NCBI GenBank assembly: GCA_001028025.1
Contig: LDAQ01000094.1
Span: forward strand, 1-50,488
Reading direction: 5' to 3'
DNA length: 50,488 nucleotides
Origin: Faecalicatena fissicatena
GTDB lineage: Bacteria; Bacillota; Clostridia; Lachnospirales; Lachnospiraceae
The notes beneath the pieces are model-generated. The model was not told the origin of the DNA. It ran no database searches and saw only the letters and a list, made by a program, of their open reading frames with translations. Of this stretch, positions 9,164 through 17,989 are shown in pieces; position 1 is the stretch's first letter; each line of letters begins with the position of its first letter. A program made the position numbers and the translations under genes.

Positions 9164-9192
9164 AACATACATTAGTAAAACAAAATTGTCAA
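9164..9192 (-). promoter_or_regulatory. Sigma-A promoter of the corrinoid importer operon
   Basis: TTGACA (9187-9192) and TATGTT (9164-9169) are separated by 17 bases on the minus strand. Transcription would start just before the riboswitch closing helix. Confidence 0.75.
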
Positions 9193-9299
9193 TAATAGAA
9201 TTATTTTAGATAAAATAATTACAAATTGTTCTTATATTTTTCGTAACCGTATGATAGTATCATATATCCATACCGCTCCCTAATGCAGAAAAACAGCAA

Positions 9300-9385
9300 A
9301 ATGCCCGCCCCGGTGCATGCACACATGCTGCGGGAAAGGCATTCTGACCGTGCTTTGCCTGGAACATCAGGACGAAACACTTGAC
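9300..9385 (+). repeat. Deleted remnant of the large hairpin element
   Basis: CGGTGCATGCACACATGCTG-CGGG resembles the left arm of the copy at 5343-5652. It is joined directly to sequence matching that copy's right end (GGCATTCTGACCGTGCTT) and tail (ACATCAGGACG, then ACTTGAC). The core and inner arms are missing. This fits an internal deletion across the hairpin. It overlaps the 3' end of the phosphonate permease gene, so the last codons of that gene may derive from the element. Confidence 0.6.
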
Positions 9386-11082
9386 TTTTGTTTTTTATGC
9401 TGGCTTGCCTCGTAGATACCTCTTACAACCAAATTGATGAATAGGAGGAGCATGCACATGGCTACTGCGGGGGCGGTCTGGCCGGAGCCTTCGAGGCTGA
9501 CTATGGCCACGGAAGCTATGGGGGCTGTCGGGGTGAACAGGAATACGACCGCGGATACGGTTACCAGTGAGTTTACGAAAAAGTATACCCACATTTCGCA
9601 GATTGCCGGTGTACATAAGGGGAGCGTTACCCGGCGCAGGGTTTTGTAGAAGGGGACTGCGAGGGACTCGGATACGGTTTCAAATTCTTTATCCAGCCTT
9701 TTCAGGGCGGTTGTGGCGGTGGAAAAGGGGACGGAGTAGAAGTGTATCATGTTTGCCAGTACGATGATCCAGATGGTTCCGTATATGATGTGGAACGGGT
9801 TCTGTAATACGTAGCCTTCTATAAATGGGATTTTGAAGGTTGGCGCGTTGAAGAACATGATAAAGCTTAAGCCTACTACGGTCCCTGGTATCGCCAGGGG
9901 GGTAATGGAGAGCAGATATGTGATTCTTCTGCTGACCTTGAATTTCTGGTTTTTCTCAATCAGGTATGCTCCCAGGAATGTGACGAATGTTCCCAGAAAC
10001 GCCGATATGAGTGCTATGAGTATGGAATTTTTGAAAGCGGTGATTCCATTTCCTGAGGATATCTTGCTCAGGTCGTAGTTGGACAGGGTAAATGTCAGGT
10101 TGTAGGGCCAGAATTTGATCAGGGATGCAAACAGGGCGACTGCAAAAAACAGCAGCATGGCCAGCGTGATCACGAGACAGAATATGGTTGCTGCCATATC
10201 GCTGGGCCTGTGTGGTTTGATCTGGTATGGTATGGATTTCGCACTGATCGCCGCATTCTGCTTCTTGTTTATGATCCTGTCCACTGCAAAGGACAATATA
10301 GCAGGAAACAGCAGGATAATTCCCACGACTGCTCCCATGTTAAAGTTCTGCTGCCCGACTACCTGCTTATAAACGTCTGTTGCCAGCACGTTGTAGTTGC
10401 CGCCCACAACCGAGGGAGCGCCAAAGTCGGTAAAGCTGTATGTAAATGCTACAAATATGGCGCTGATGAGGCCATACTTGACGTTCGGTATGGTGATCGT
10501 AAACATTTTCCGGATTGCGGAAGTTCCCATGGTCTCGGCCGCCTCATACAGACGGTTGTCTGCGGCGGAAAATGCCACCATCAGGATCGTTGTCGCAACC
10601 GGAAAACAGTAGATGCTTTCTGCGATAATAATTCCCACCTTCCCGTATAAAGGTACCTGCAATCCGAGGGCCGTAAAGATTCCTTTATTTCCGAACAGGT
10701 AGATCAATGCAATACCCAGAAGCATGGTGGGTGCAAAGATCGGAATCATTCCGATATATCTGAAAAAACCTTTCCACGGCACATTTTTTCTTGACAGAGA
10801 ATAAGAAAAGAAAAAGGCCAGTGTCACTGATATGAGCGTAGATACGGCTGCAATGAAAAAGGTGTGGGATATGGAATAGACCATGGATTTGCTCTGAAAA
10901 TATTTTGCGAACTGAGCCAGGCCTGCGAATTCACCGCTTTTGTCCTGAAATGCCTTCAGGAACAGGGTGCACAGGGGAAGAACCAGGAAGAGCACCAGAA
11001 AAATCATGACCAGGTAAATCGCGATCCCTCTGACAACGTCTTCCTTCTCTCCTCTCCTTATTAATTGTTTTATACGATTCAT
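9367..11082 (-). CDS. Putative 2-aminoethylphosphonate ABC transporter permease
   Basis: The 571-residue protein contains two fused binding-protein-dependent permease halves, each with about six membrane helices and a conserved EAA-type loop (YEAAETMGTSAIRKMFTITIPN in the first half, ETVSESLAVPFYKTLRRVTLPL in the second). This FbpB-like layout is typical of the transporters annotated for 2-aminoethylphosphonate that accompany phosphonate operons. It is the last gene of the phn locus. The upstream Shine-Dalgarno is rather far (about 13 bases). The C terminus runs into the remnant repeat at 9300-9385. Iron or thiosulfate-type substrates are possible from the family alone. Context favours phosphonate. 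Confidence 0.85.
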   Translation of the reverse strand: MNRIKQLIRRGEKEDVVRGIAIYLVMIFLVLFLVLPLCTLFLKAFQDKSGEFAGLAQFAKYFQSKSMVYSISHTFFIAAVSTLISVTLAFFFSYSLSRKNVPWKGFFRYIGMIPIFAPTMLLGIALIYLFGNKGIFTALGLQVPLYGKVGIIIAESIYCFPVATTILMVAFSAADNRLYEAAETMGTSAIRKMFTITIPNVKYGLISAIFVAFTYSFTDFGAPSVVGGNYNVLATDVYKQVVGQQNFNMGAVVGIILLFPAILSFAVDRIINKKQNAAISAKSIPYQIKPHRPSDMAATIFCLVITLAMLLFFAVALFASLIKFWPYNLTFTLSNYDLSKISSGNGITAFKNSILIALISAFLGTFVTFLGAYLIEKNQKFKVSRRITYLLSITPLAIPGTVVGLSFIMFFNAPTFKIPFIEGYVLQNPFHIIYGTIWIIVLANMIHFYSVPFSTATTALKRLDKEFETVSESLAVPFYKTLRRVTLPLCTPAICEMWVYFFVNSLVTVSAVVFLFTPTAPIASVAIVSLEGSGQTAPAVAMCMLLLFINLVVRGIYEASQHKKQKSSVSS

Positions 11083-11145
11083 GTTATGTTATTTTCTCCT
11101 TCAAATATTTTACCGGAACTGCTGCCCCCCGGTATGAGCCGCATC

Positions 11146-11216
11146 ATTCACTGCACCTGCCCGGCCTCTCCTCTCATCCTCCGGATGAAAAGGGCGGCGC
11201 AGTCAGGTGCATGAAT
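11146..11216. repeat. Intergenic hairpin between transporter ATPase and permease genes
   Basis: ATTCACTGCACCTG at the left end pairs with CAGGTGCATGAAT at the right, with an inner CATCC/GGATG stem. It occupies most of the 147-bp gap within the transporter operon. No U tract follows, so it may tune mRNA processing or stability, or it may be a dispersed repeat. Confidence 0.5.
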
Positions 11217-11229
11217 AAGCTGACGCACT

Positions 11230-12252
11230 CTATGCGGATTCAAATCCCAGCAGTTCCTCTTTCGGCATATTCACATACACGATCTCACCCACTTTGAATT
11301 TCTTTTCTTTTGCTGCCTGGAAGGGCACATCCACATACAGTACCATGTCGCCGTATACCACATGGCTCACCTGTACGGATACCCGGTTGTAAAATCCTCT
11401 GAATTCGATGTCTGCAATCTTTCCGCGCAGGCTTTCCTTGTCCGCAGTTCTTTCTATTTCTATCTTCTCCGGGCGTATGGCAACCCGTTCATAATTACCC
11501 AGGTTGTATACCCTGCTCTTTTCACGGTCTATAAAATTAATGGAGCCGATGAAGTCGGCCACAAAAGGATTTTCCGGATGTTCGTAGATTTCTTCCGGTG
11601 TTCCCTCCTGCATGACAACGGCCTTGTTCATGACAATGATTCTGTCCGCCATGGTCAGGGCTTCATCCTGGTCATGGGTTACCATGATCGTCGTAAGGCC
11701 CAGTTCCTTCTGGATACTGCAGATCTCCTTGCGCAGAGATATCCTGACCTTCGCGTCCAGCGCAGACAGCGGCTCATCCAGCAGCAAAAAGTCCGGCTCT
11801 GTCGCCAGCGCCCTTGCCAGTGCAACACGCTGCTGCTCCCCGCCCGACATCTGGGACGGCAGGCGGTCCTTTGCATTCGTCAGTTTAATCATCTCGAACA
11901 GGCGGCCCACACGTTCTTCGATATCTTTGTTTTTTATTTTTTTATTGCGCAGCCCGTACGCTACATTCTCAAATGCTGAGAGATTCGGAAACAGTGCATA
12001 GGACTGGAACATAATTCCGAAGTTTCTTCTGGCCGGCGGAAGATTGGTTACATCTCTGTCGTTAATGTATATCCTGCCGTCACTGGGCCGGTCAAGACCC
12101 GCAATCAACCGCAGCAATGTGGACTTACCGCAACCGGAAGGGCCGAGCAGGCAGACAAATTCGCCTGCCCGGATCTGTAAATTCACATTATTTAATGCCA
12201 CGTTTTTCTCAAAAACCTTAGAAACACCGCTTATTTTTAAACTTACGCTCAT
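11230..12252 (-). CDS. Putative 2-aminoethylphosphonate ABC transporter ATP-binding protein
   Basis: This 340-residue ATPase of the PotA/FbpC group has Walker A GPSGCGKST at about 38-46, signature MSGGEQQRVALARALA, Walker B FLLLDEPLSALD and switch His in MVTHDQDEA. A C-terminal TOBE-like regulatory domain follows from about residue 240 (YERVAIRPEKIEIER). It begins 14 bases after the binding-protein gene and powers the two-domain permease downstream. Its place directly behind a complete C-P lyase operon supports phosphonate import. Confidence 0.88.
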   Translation of the reverse strand: MSVSLKISGVSKVFEKNVALNNVNLQIRAGEFVCLLGPSGCGKSTLLRLIAGLDRPSDGRIYINDRDVTNLPPARRNFGIMFQSYALFPNLSAFENVAYGLRNKKIKNKDIEERVGRLFEMIKLTNAKDRLPSQMSGGEQQRVALARALATEPDFLLLDEPLSALDAKVRISLRKEICSIQKELGLTTIMVTHDQDEALTMADRIIVMNKAVVMQEGTPEEIYEHPENPFVADFIGSINFIDREKSRVYNLGNYERVAIRPEKIEIERTADKESLRGKIADIEFRGFYNRVSVQVSHVVYGDMVLYVDVPFQAAKEKKFKVGEIVYVNMPKEELLGFESA

Positions 12253-12266
12253 AGTATGTACCTCTA

Positions 12267-13346
12267 TTACTCTTTCGGAGCACTCTTGGAATCATAGCGC
12301 TCTGTCCAGCTTTCCAGGATGGATTCTCTGTCCTTCGCCGCTTTGTTAAAGTCCATATCCGGGATCAGCTGATCCAGCGGGTTCTCTGAGTAACCTTCCG
12401 GAATATTATCGCTGGCGCCCGTTGCAACGATCGGATAATTGGTTGCATATTTTTCCATTATATTGTCAGAAATCGCCCAGTCCAGGAACTTTTTAGATAT
12501 CTCTTTTTGATTGTCCTTTTTGATCAGGGCATTTGCCTCCATATCCCATCCTGAACCTTCTGACGGGAACACTGCCTCGCAGATCTCGCTTCCTGCCTCT
12601 TCGGCAGACTGAATGCAGCGGTATCCAAAGGAAACGCCGATGCCATATTCTCCTGCTGCTGTTGCCTTTGCCGGCTGAGAACCAGAGTGCATATAAACCG
12701 CTACATTTTCATGGAGCTTATCCAGATAGTCCCATCCTTTTTCATCACCGTAGAGGCTGAGAATTCCATTGACTGTCAGAAGTCCTGTACCGGATGATGC
12801 CGGATTGGACATGGCAATCAGTCCCTTATACTTCGGATCCAGCAGATCTTCATAAGATGTCGGCACGGTGTCAATCCCCTTTGACTTCAGGACTTCCTTA
12901 TTTACAATAAATGCGGTTTCCCATGCGTCGATTCCCACCCAGGAAGGTACATCCGCATCATCCTTGAATTCCGGGAGAATTCTGTCCACGCCTTCCGGTG
13001 CGTAAGGTTCCAGCATATCGTCCTGCGCCAGTACAAGCAGGCTGGTAGCTGACAGCCCCCATACCACATCTGCAACCGGATTATCTTTCTCTGCAAGCAG
13101 TTTTGATGTGATGATACCTGTGGATTCTCTTGTTACGTTTACCGTAACATCCGGATTCTGCTCCTTAAATTCTTCCAGATAATCTGTCACCTGCTCGTCC
13201 TCCAGAGCAGTATATACATTAATTACATTCTCATCTGCTCCTGCTGAAGTGCTGCTGCCTTCCTCTGCATTCGCCTTTGTCACGCATCCTGTCAGTGTAC
13301 TCAGTGTCATTAAAGCGATCATTCCCATTACTATAATCTTTTTCAT
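12267..13346 (-). CDS. Putative 2-aminoethylphosphonate-binding lipoprotein
   Basis: The 359-residue protein has a lipoprotein signal with lipobox LTGC (Cys21). The mature domain is an extracellular binding protein of the iron/AEP type (INVYTALEDEQVTDYLEEF; ADVVWGLSATSLL; SNPASSGTGLLT). The ATG follows CTGGAGGTAATT. A 131-bp AT-rich gap without a convincing terminator separates it from phnPP, so the transporter is probably co-transcribed with the lyase genes. Ligand identity is inferred from operon context. Phosphonates other than aminoethylphosphonate are possible. Confidence 0.85.
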   Translation of the reverse strand: MKKIIVMGMIALMTLSTLTGCVTKANAEEGSSTSAGADENVINVYTALEDEQVTDYLEEFKEQNPDVTVNVTRESTGIITSKLLAEKDNPVADVVWGLSATSLLVLAQDDMLEPYAPEGVDRILPEFKDDADVPSWVGIDAWETAFIVNKEVLKSKGIDTVPTSYEDLLDPKYKGLIAMSNPASSGTGLLTVNGILSLYGDEKGWDYLDKLHENVAVYMHSGSQPAKATAAGEYGIGVSFGYRCIQSAEEAGSEICEAVFPSEGSGWDMEANALIKKDNQKEISKKFLDWAISDNIMEKYATNYPIVATGASDNIPEGYSENPLDQLIPDMDFNKAAKDRESILESWTERYDSKSAPKE

Positions 13347-13477
13347 AATTACCTCCAGATTTCTTTTATTATCTTCATTTCACAAGGCAATTATATCGGC
13401 CGATTATTGAATATTTATCATCTGTTCGTTGGAATTCTGTAAAATTTTTCCCCGGATATGTTAAATAATTTTACATT

Positions 13478-14290
13478 TTAAGGAAGAAAAAGTATTTCGC
13501 TGCTGTCATGAGCCGGATATGCGCCCAGTACCGTCTTCCCGTTTTCATACCTGCCGTGGAAGTCGCTGCCGCCGGTCATAAACAGCCGATAGCTGCGGCA
13601 GTACTCCTCGACTCTGTTTCTGTCTGACTTTCCGTGGGAAGGGTGGTTCCACTCGATCCCATCCAGCCCCGCCTCCGCCAGCCGGTGTATCATCTGATAG
13701 TTTCCCTGCTGCCCCGGATGAGCCAGTATCGCATACCCTTTATCCGCCTTAATTGCCTGAACAACGTCCTCCGCCGCAGGATATTCAATGTCAAAATCAC
13801 AGGGCCCCTGGTTTTTAAAGATATGTTGATAAACTTCACCGAACAGTGCTTCACTCTGCCCCGTCTTCACCAGATAGTCCAGGATATGCTGCTTGTAAAT
13901 GCAGGATCCCGCCATCCTCTGGATTTCCTCCAATGATATGTGGTATCCGATGCTCTGAAGAATCTCGATCTGCTTCAGGCAGTTTTCATTTCTTTTTCTC
14001 AGTGTCTCTTTTCCAATGGCCTCAATCTGCCTGTTTGTCTGATACTTGTATCCAAGTATGTGAACTTTTTTATTTCTTTTAAAATCATATGCAGACATTT
14101 CGATCCCTTTAATCGCCTGAATCCCCTGCTCCCGGGCCATTGCCTTATGCTTTTGGGCATCCGCGGTTGTGTCATGATCTGTAAAAGACAGGTGCGTAAT
14201 CCCTGCCGCTTTTGCCCCGGCAAGGATGGCCTCTGTCTGGAGACTGCAGTCAGAAACTGCAGTATGTATATGTAGATCTGCCCGATACAT
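13478..14290 (-). CDS. phnPP: PHP-domain cyclic phosphate dihydrolase PhnPP
   Basis: This PHP-family phosphoesterase of 270 residues has metal-binding motifs HIH (7-9), TDHDT near 38, AHPGQ near 187 and GSDFHG near 241. Established work on the Eggerthella lenta enzyme shows that PhnPP hydrolyses 5-phosphoribosyl 1,2-cyclic phosphate, via ribose 2,5-bisphosphate, to ribose 5-phosphate and Pi. It replaces PhnP and bypasses PhnN. The ATG overlaps the phnL stop (TGATG), and a GTG one codon earlier is less likely. No phnP or phnN is present in the locus, which agrees with this role. Confidence 0.88.
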   Translation of the reverse strand: MYRADLHIHTAVSDCSLQTEAILAGAKAAGITHLSFTDHDTTADAQKHKAMAREQGIQAIKGIEMSAYDFKRNKKVHILGYKYQTNRQIEAIGKETLRKRNENCLKQIEILQSIGYHISLEEIQRMAGSCIYKQHILDYLVKTGQSEALFGEVYQHIFKNQGPCDFDIEYPAAEDVVQAIKADKGYAILAHPGQQGNYQMIHRLAEAGLDGIEWNHPSHGKSDRNRVEEYCRSYRLFMTGGSDFHGRYENGKTVLGAYPAHDSSEILFLP

Positions 14291-15000
14291 CACAACGCCT
14301 CCTCTGTCTGAAAGCTGCCCTGTGAGATGTTGTACACGCGATCACACAGCCCTTCCATAAACTCCAGGTCATGGAAAATACCGATCATGGATGTTCCTTC
14401 TGCTTTCAGTTTCATCAGCAGTTCTTTCACCAGAAGCTTTGTGCTGTTGTCCAGCGATGCCGTTGGTTCGTCCAGCAATAACAGCCTCGGTGCCTTAACC
14501 ATGGCATGTGCCAGGTTCAAGCGCAGCTTTTCCCCGCCGGAAAAGGTATTGGGATAGATATCCCAGAGCGTCTCGCTCAGTTTAAAGTAACGCAGCATCT
14601 CCTCCGCTTTTTCTTTTGACTCTTCATATGAAAATCCGGCGTCCAGTGCACCGTTAATCACATGTTCCCTGGCAGTTGTACGGGGAAGTATGGTCAGAAA
14701 CTGGGAGACATACCCGATTTCCACTTTCCGCAGATGAATGATTTTTCTCTCCTCTGCCGTTGCCAGATCCAGTCTTCCGTAAGAGAGCGAATCATACATT
14801 ACGCTCCCGGTAGTAACGGAATAGGTCCGGTAAATACAGCGCAGGACCGTTGACTTTCCGGCCCCGGATGTCCCTACAATCCCAATAAACCCGCCCTTGT
14901 CCAGTATAAAATTGATATCTCTGCAGCTCTTAATTTCTCTGCCCTGTTCATGCAGATAAAACTGCTTTGAGAGTCTCTGAATTTCCAGTATGTGCTCCAT
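14290..15000 (-). CDS. phnL: C-P lyase system ABC-type ATPase PhnL
   Basis: The 236-residue ABC ATPase has GTSGAGKST, signature FSGGEKLRLNLAHAM and LLLLDEPTASLD. PhnL is not a transporter subunit. With PhnG, H and I it takes part in forming alpha-D-ribose 1-methylphosphonate 5-triphosphate from ATP and phosphonate. A strong GGAGGAAAT site lies in the eight-base gap after phnM, and the gene is translationally coupled to phnPP. The order K-M-L-PP differs from the E. coli order K-L-M-N-O-P. Confidence 0.93.
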   Translation of the reverse strand: MEHILEIQRLSKQFYLHEQGREIKSCRDINFILDKGGFIGIVGTSGAGKSTVLRCIYRTYSVTTGSVMYDSLSYGRLDLATAEERKIIHLRKVEIGYVSQFLTILPRTTAREHVINGALDAGFSYEESKEKAEEMLRYFKLSETLWDIYPNTFSGGEKLRLNLAHAMVKAPRLLLLDEPTASLDNSTKLLVKELLMKLKAEGTSMIGIFHDLEFMEGLCDRVYNISQGSFQTEEAL

Positions 15001-15008
15001 ATTTCCTC

Positions 15009-16196
15009 CTAATCTGCCTCACGGTAACGGCATTCCATGATACATTCTCCATTCACAAACACCTGCTTCACCGCAGGCTTTCCCTCTGCTGCATCCACAA
15101 CAAGCAGGTCTGCTCTTTTTCCTATTTCTACAGATCCCAGCTCCCGGTCGAGTCCCACAGCCTTAGCCGGATTGACCGTCACATACCGCACGGCCTCCCA
15201 GAGCGGGATCCCATGTTCACGGTGCAGGCAGAAAGCCGCCTGCAGCAGCGCCTGCGGATAATAGTCGGAAACCAGGACACTGGCCGCACCGGCACGGATT
15301 GCATCCAGAGCGGACAGATTCCCCGAGTGGGAGCCGCCAAGCAGTATATTCGGTGCTCCCAGCACGGTTTGAAATCCCATCTTAACGGCCGCCTCTGCTA
15401 CTTCCAGCGTAATTGGGAACTCGCTGATCCTTACTCCCAGCTCCCGGTTGAGCTCCAGTTTGTTTACCGAATCATCGTCGTGGCTTGACACGGTGATCCC
15501 CCGCGCTGCTGCGGTCTCTGAGAGTCCTTTGAGCTGTGAAAATGTCACTGTCTTTTTTTGCATTTCCCGTTCTACCAGCTCCCCAAATTCTTCCTCCGTC
15601 AGATTTCTGCCCTCGTCTGGCTGATGCTTCCGGTAAACATCCAGATTTTTATACTGCCCCTGCCCCGGAGAATGATCCATAAACGAAAGCAAATCTACAA
15701 GACCGCTTTCCAGCATGGCTGCCACGTCCTCATAGCAGTCCAGATTGTCAATCTCGTAACGCAGATGATATCTGTGCCGGATCAGTCTTTTTTTGTGCCG
15801 GTACTCTCCGATCAGACCGGCCAGCTTCTTTACCTGGGAGGACTGGCGGATCTCTTTGACATCCCAGGAACCGTCCCGGAACATGGATATGGAGTGGAAC
15901 ATGGTCGTAATACCGCAGGCGGCCAGTACCCGCTCCGCCTCCTCCAGTGCCATCTCAAAATCCATTACCGCGGTACTGCGCGGCTGTATATATGTTTCGA
16001 TCATATCGGAATGAATGTCTACAATTCCAGGCATGATATAACAGCCCCGGGCGTCAAAGATTTCGCAGGAATCGGCCTTATCCGCCGTTCCGGTCTGCTG
16101 TATCCCTGTAATCCTCCCATTTTCCATGATGACATCGTGTGCTGTCAGCACCTGTTCTTTCAGAATAATCGTTCCGTTTTTTATTATTTTCTGCAT
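15009..16196 (-). CDS. phnM: Ribose 1-methylphosphonate 5-triphosphate diphosphatase PhnM
   Basis: This amidohydrolase-superfamily protein of 395 residues releases diphosphate from alpha-D-ribose 1-methylphosphonate 5-triphosphate, the step before C-P cleavage. Motifs visible are PGIVDIHSDMIE near 57-67, an SHDDD motif near 240 and the C-terminal NPAKAVGLDRELGSVEIGKRADLL. The ATG follows GAGGA. A 117-bp gap with no recognisable signal separates it from phnK, the largest break among the core genes. Confidence 0.95.
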   Translation of the reverse strand: MQKIIKNGTIILKEQVLTAHDVIMENGRITGIQQTGTADKADSCEIFDARGCYIMPGIVDIHSDMIETYIQPRSTAVMDFEMALEEAERVLAACGITTMFHSISMFRDGSWDVKEIRQSSQVKKLAGLIGEYRHKKRLIRHRYHLRYEIDNLDCYEDVAAMLESGLVDLLSFMDHSPGQGQYKNLDVYRKHQPDEGRNLTEEEFGELVEREMQKKTVTFSQLKGLSETAAARGITVSSHDDDSVNKLELNRELGVRISEFPITLEVAEAAVKMGFQTVLGAPNILLGGSHSGNLSALDAIRAGAASVLVSDYYPQALLQAAFCLHREHGIPLWEAVRYVTVNPAKAVGLDRELGSVEIGKRADLLVVDAAEGKPAVKQVFVNGECIMECRYREAD

Positions 16197-16313
16197 AATT
16201 TTTTCCTCACATTTTTATTCGGTCCTGTCAGAGTTCGTTAGATAATTCATGTGCCCGGCTGTCTGTTCTACTTATAAGGACGTCCACCGATCCTATGGAT
16301 TACAAAACGTACA

Positions 16314-17144
16314 CTACAGCAGAGAATGCACCAGCTGCTGGGTATAGGGCTGCTGCGGATCGTCCAGAATCTGATCTGTCAGCCCCTGTTCGATGATTTT
16401 CCCGTCCAGCATGACGATGGTTCTGTCTGCCAGCATGCGTATGACCGCCAGATCATGGGAAACCAGCATGATAGAGATGTGGAATTCCTGCCGGATTCTG
16501 CGGATCAGTTCCAGTACTTTTGCCTGTACGGACAGATCCAGCCCCGTGGTAACCTCATCCAATAGAAGGATTGCCGGGTTGTTCGCCAGTGCCTTGGATA
16601 TCTGCACTCTCTGCTGCATGCCTCCGCTGAAATTCTTCGGCGGTTCTTTCTTTCTGGACTGCAGGATCTCCACCGCATCCAGCAGTTCCTCAACGCGGCG
16701 GTTCATCCCTTCAAAATTCCGCTGGCCGGCGGCAATCAGTTTCTCCGCGATATTGCCGGCGCTGGAGTAGTCCATTCGAAGGCCCAGCAGGGGATTCTGG
16801 TAGACCATTCCCATGATGTGGTTCTTCATATATTTTTTCTTCTGCAGGCTCTGCTCAAAAATATTGACCTCTCCGTTTTCAAAATCCCGGAGATATCCTT
16901 CCCCCTCCGTAATTCCAAAGTCGAAATACAGGCTTTTCATGAGTGTGGATTTTCCGGAGCCCGACTCGCCTACGATACCCAGAATCTCCCCCTCATACAG
17001 GGTTACATTGACATCACTGCACGCCCAGACCGTTTTACAATGGGGACAGGTGTTCTTAACTAATGTTCCCCCGTTTCTGCAGTAATCACAGGTCTTCCCA
17101 TAGCGCACGGTCAGATTTTGAATATCCAGTACAGGTTTTTCCAT
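16314..17144 (-). CDS. phnK: C-P lyase ABC-type ATPase PhnK with N-terminal zinc-ribbon insertion
   Basis: PhnK binds the PhnGHIJ core complex as an ATPase dimer. The 276-residue protein has Walker A GESGSGKST at about 59-67, signature FSGGMQQRVQISKALA and LLLDEVTTGLD. Compared with E. coli PhnK it carries an insertion of about 20 residues near the N terminus containing two CxxC pairs (Cys19/22 and Cys33/36), which looks like a small zinc ribbon. I recall similar insertions in other Gram-positive PhnK proteins but cannot check. Its ATG shares one base with the phnJ stop (TAATG), so the two are coupled. D-to-V in the usual DEP after Walker B (DEVTTG) is a mild deviation. Confidence 0.94.
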   Translation of the reverse strand: MEKPVLDIQNLTVRYGKTCDYCRNGGTLVKNTCPHCKTVWACSDVNVTLYEGEILGIVGESGSGKSTLMKSLYFDFGITEGEGYLRDFENGEVNIFEQSLQKKKYMKNHIMGMVYQNPLLGLRMDYSSAGNIAEKLIAAGQRNFEGMNRRVEELLDAVEILQSRKKEPPKNFSGGMQQRVQISKALANNPAILLLDEVTTGLDLSVQAKVLELIRRIRQEFHISIMLVSHDLAVIRMLADRTIVMLDGKIIEQGLTDQILDDPQQPYTQQLVHSLL

Positions 17145-17989
17145 TATGCTCCACGCTCCCTTCTTCCACGGCAGAATCCGGTATCACTGCACTCGTATAC
17201 CTTTTCCCCGGTGCTCTCATCGATCATTTCATCCAGATATACCCCCTGTGCCCCGCAAAGTCTGCATCGTTTTCCTTCAAAATCTTCTGTCTTAAACGGC
17301 ACATCCTCAAAACACATGGATTCTACATCCGTGTGCGGGGGGATGGCGTAAATTTTCTTTTCCCGTCCTGCCCCGAACAGGTACAGCGTATCGCTGTTGT
17401 TCAGCTTCTGGTTGTCATAGCGCGGGATGGGGCTTGGGTTCATGACATAACGCCCCTCCACCATGACCGGGTATTCGGAACTGATGCTGATCTCTCCGTA
17501 TTGGGTCAGGTCCTCGAAAAGAGAGAGCCACATGCCGCTGTACTCGGCCTCCGCGTGCATCTGTTTTGTCACAGACTCTTTTGGCTCTACAATGCGCAGA
17601 GGTTCCGGCGTGGGAACCTGGAGGACAAGGATCTGGTCATTTCTCATCGGAATCTCCGGTATTCTGTGGCGACTCTGAATGATAGTGGCCGCTTCCGAAT
17701 CGGTGGTGAGTTCCACGCCTGTACATTCCTCCACCAGTTTCTTTATATTTACCGCGTTGACGCTGTCATCGCTGCCCTGATCGATTACTTTGAGTACATC
17801 TTCTTTTCCGATAATGGACAGGGTGATCTGGATACCGCCTGTTCCCCAGCCTCTGCCGATGGGCAGCTCTCTGGAACCAAAGGGGACCTGGTAACCGGGG
17901 ATGGCCACTGCCTTCAATATGCTCCTTCTGATTTCCCTTTTAGACCCTTCATCCAGAAAGGCAAAATTATAGTGTTTTGCATCGATCAT
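17144..17989 (-). CDS. phnJ: C-P lyase catalytic subunit PhnJ (radical SAM)
   Basis: PhnJ cleaves the carbon-phosphorus bond of ribose 1-methylphosphonate 5-phosphate, releasing the hydrocarbon (methane from methylphosphonate) and the cyclic phosphate. The unusual C-terminal cluster motif C-x2-C-x21-C is intact at Cys242, Cys245 and Cys267, with a further Cys at 273. This matches the spacing of the E. coli enzyme (241, 244, 266, 272) almost to the residue. Length 281 is normal. The ATG follows phnI directly with no gap. An intact active site implies a working C-P lyase. Confidence 0.97.
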   Translation of the reverse strand: MIDAKHYNFAFLDEGSKREIRRSILKAVAIPGYQVPFGSRELPIGRGWGTGGIQITLSIIGKEDVLKVIDQGSDDSVNAVNIKKLVEECTGVELTTDSEAATIIQSRHRIPEIPMRNDQILVLQVPTPEPLRIVEPKESVTKQMHAEAEYSGMWLSLFEDLTQYGEISISSEYPVMVEGRYVMNPSPIPRYDNQKLNNSDTLYLFGAGREKKIYAIPPHTDVESMCFEDVPFKTEDFEGKRCRLCGAQGVYLDEMIDESTGEKVYECSDTGFCRGRRERGA

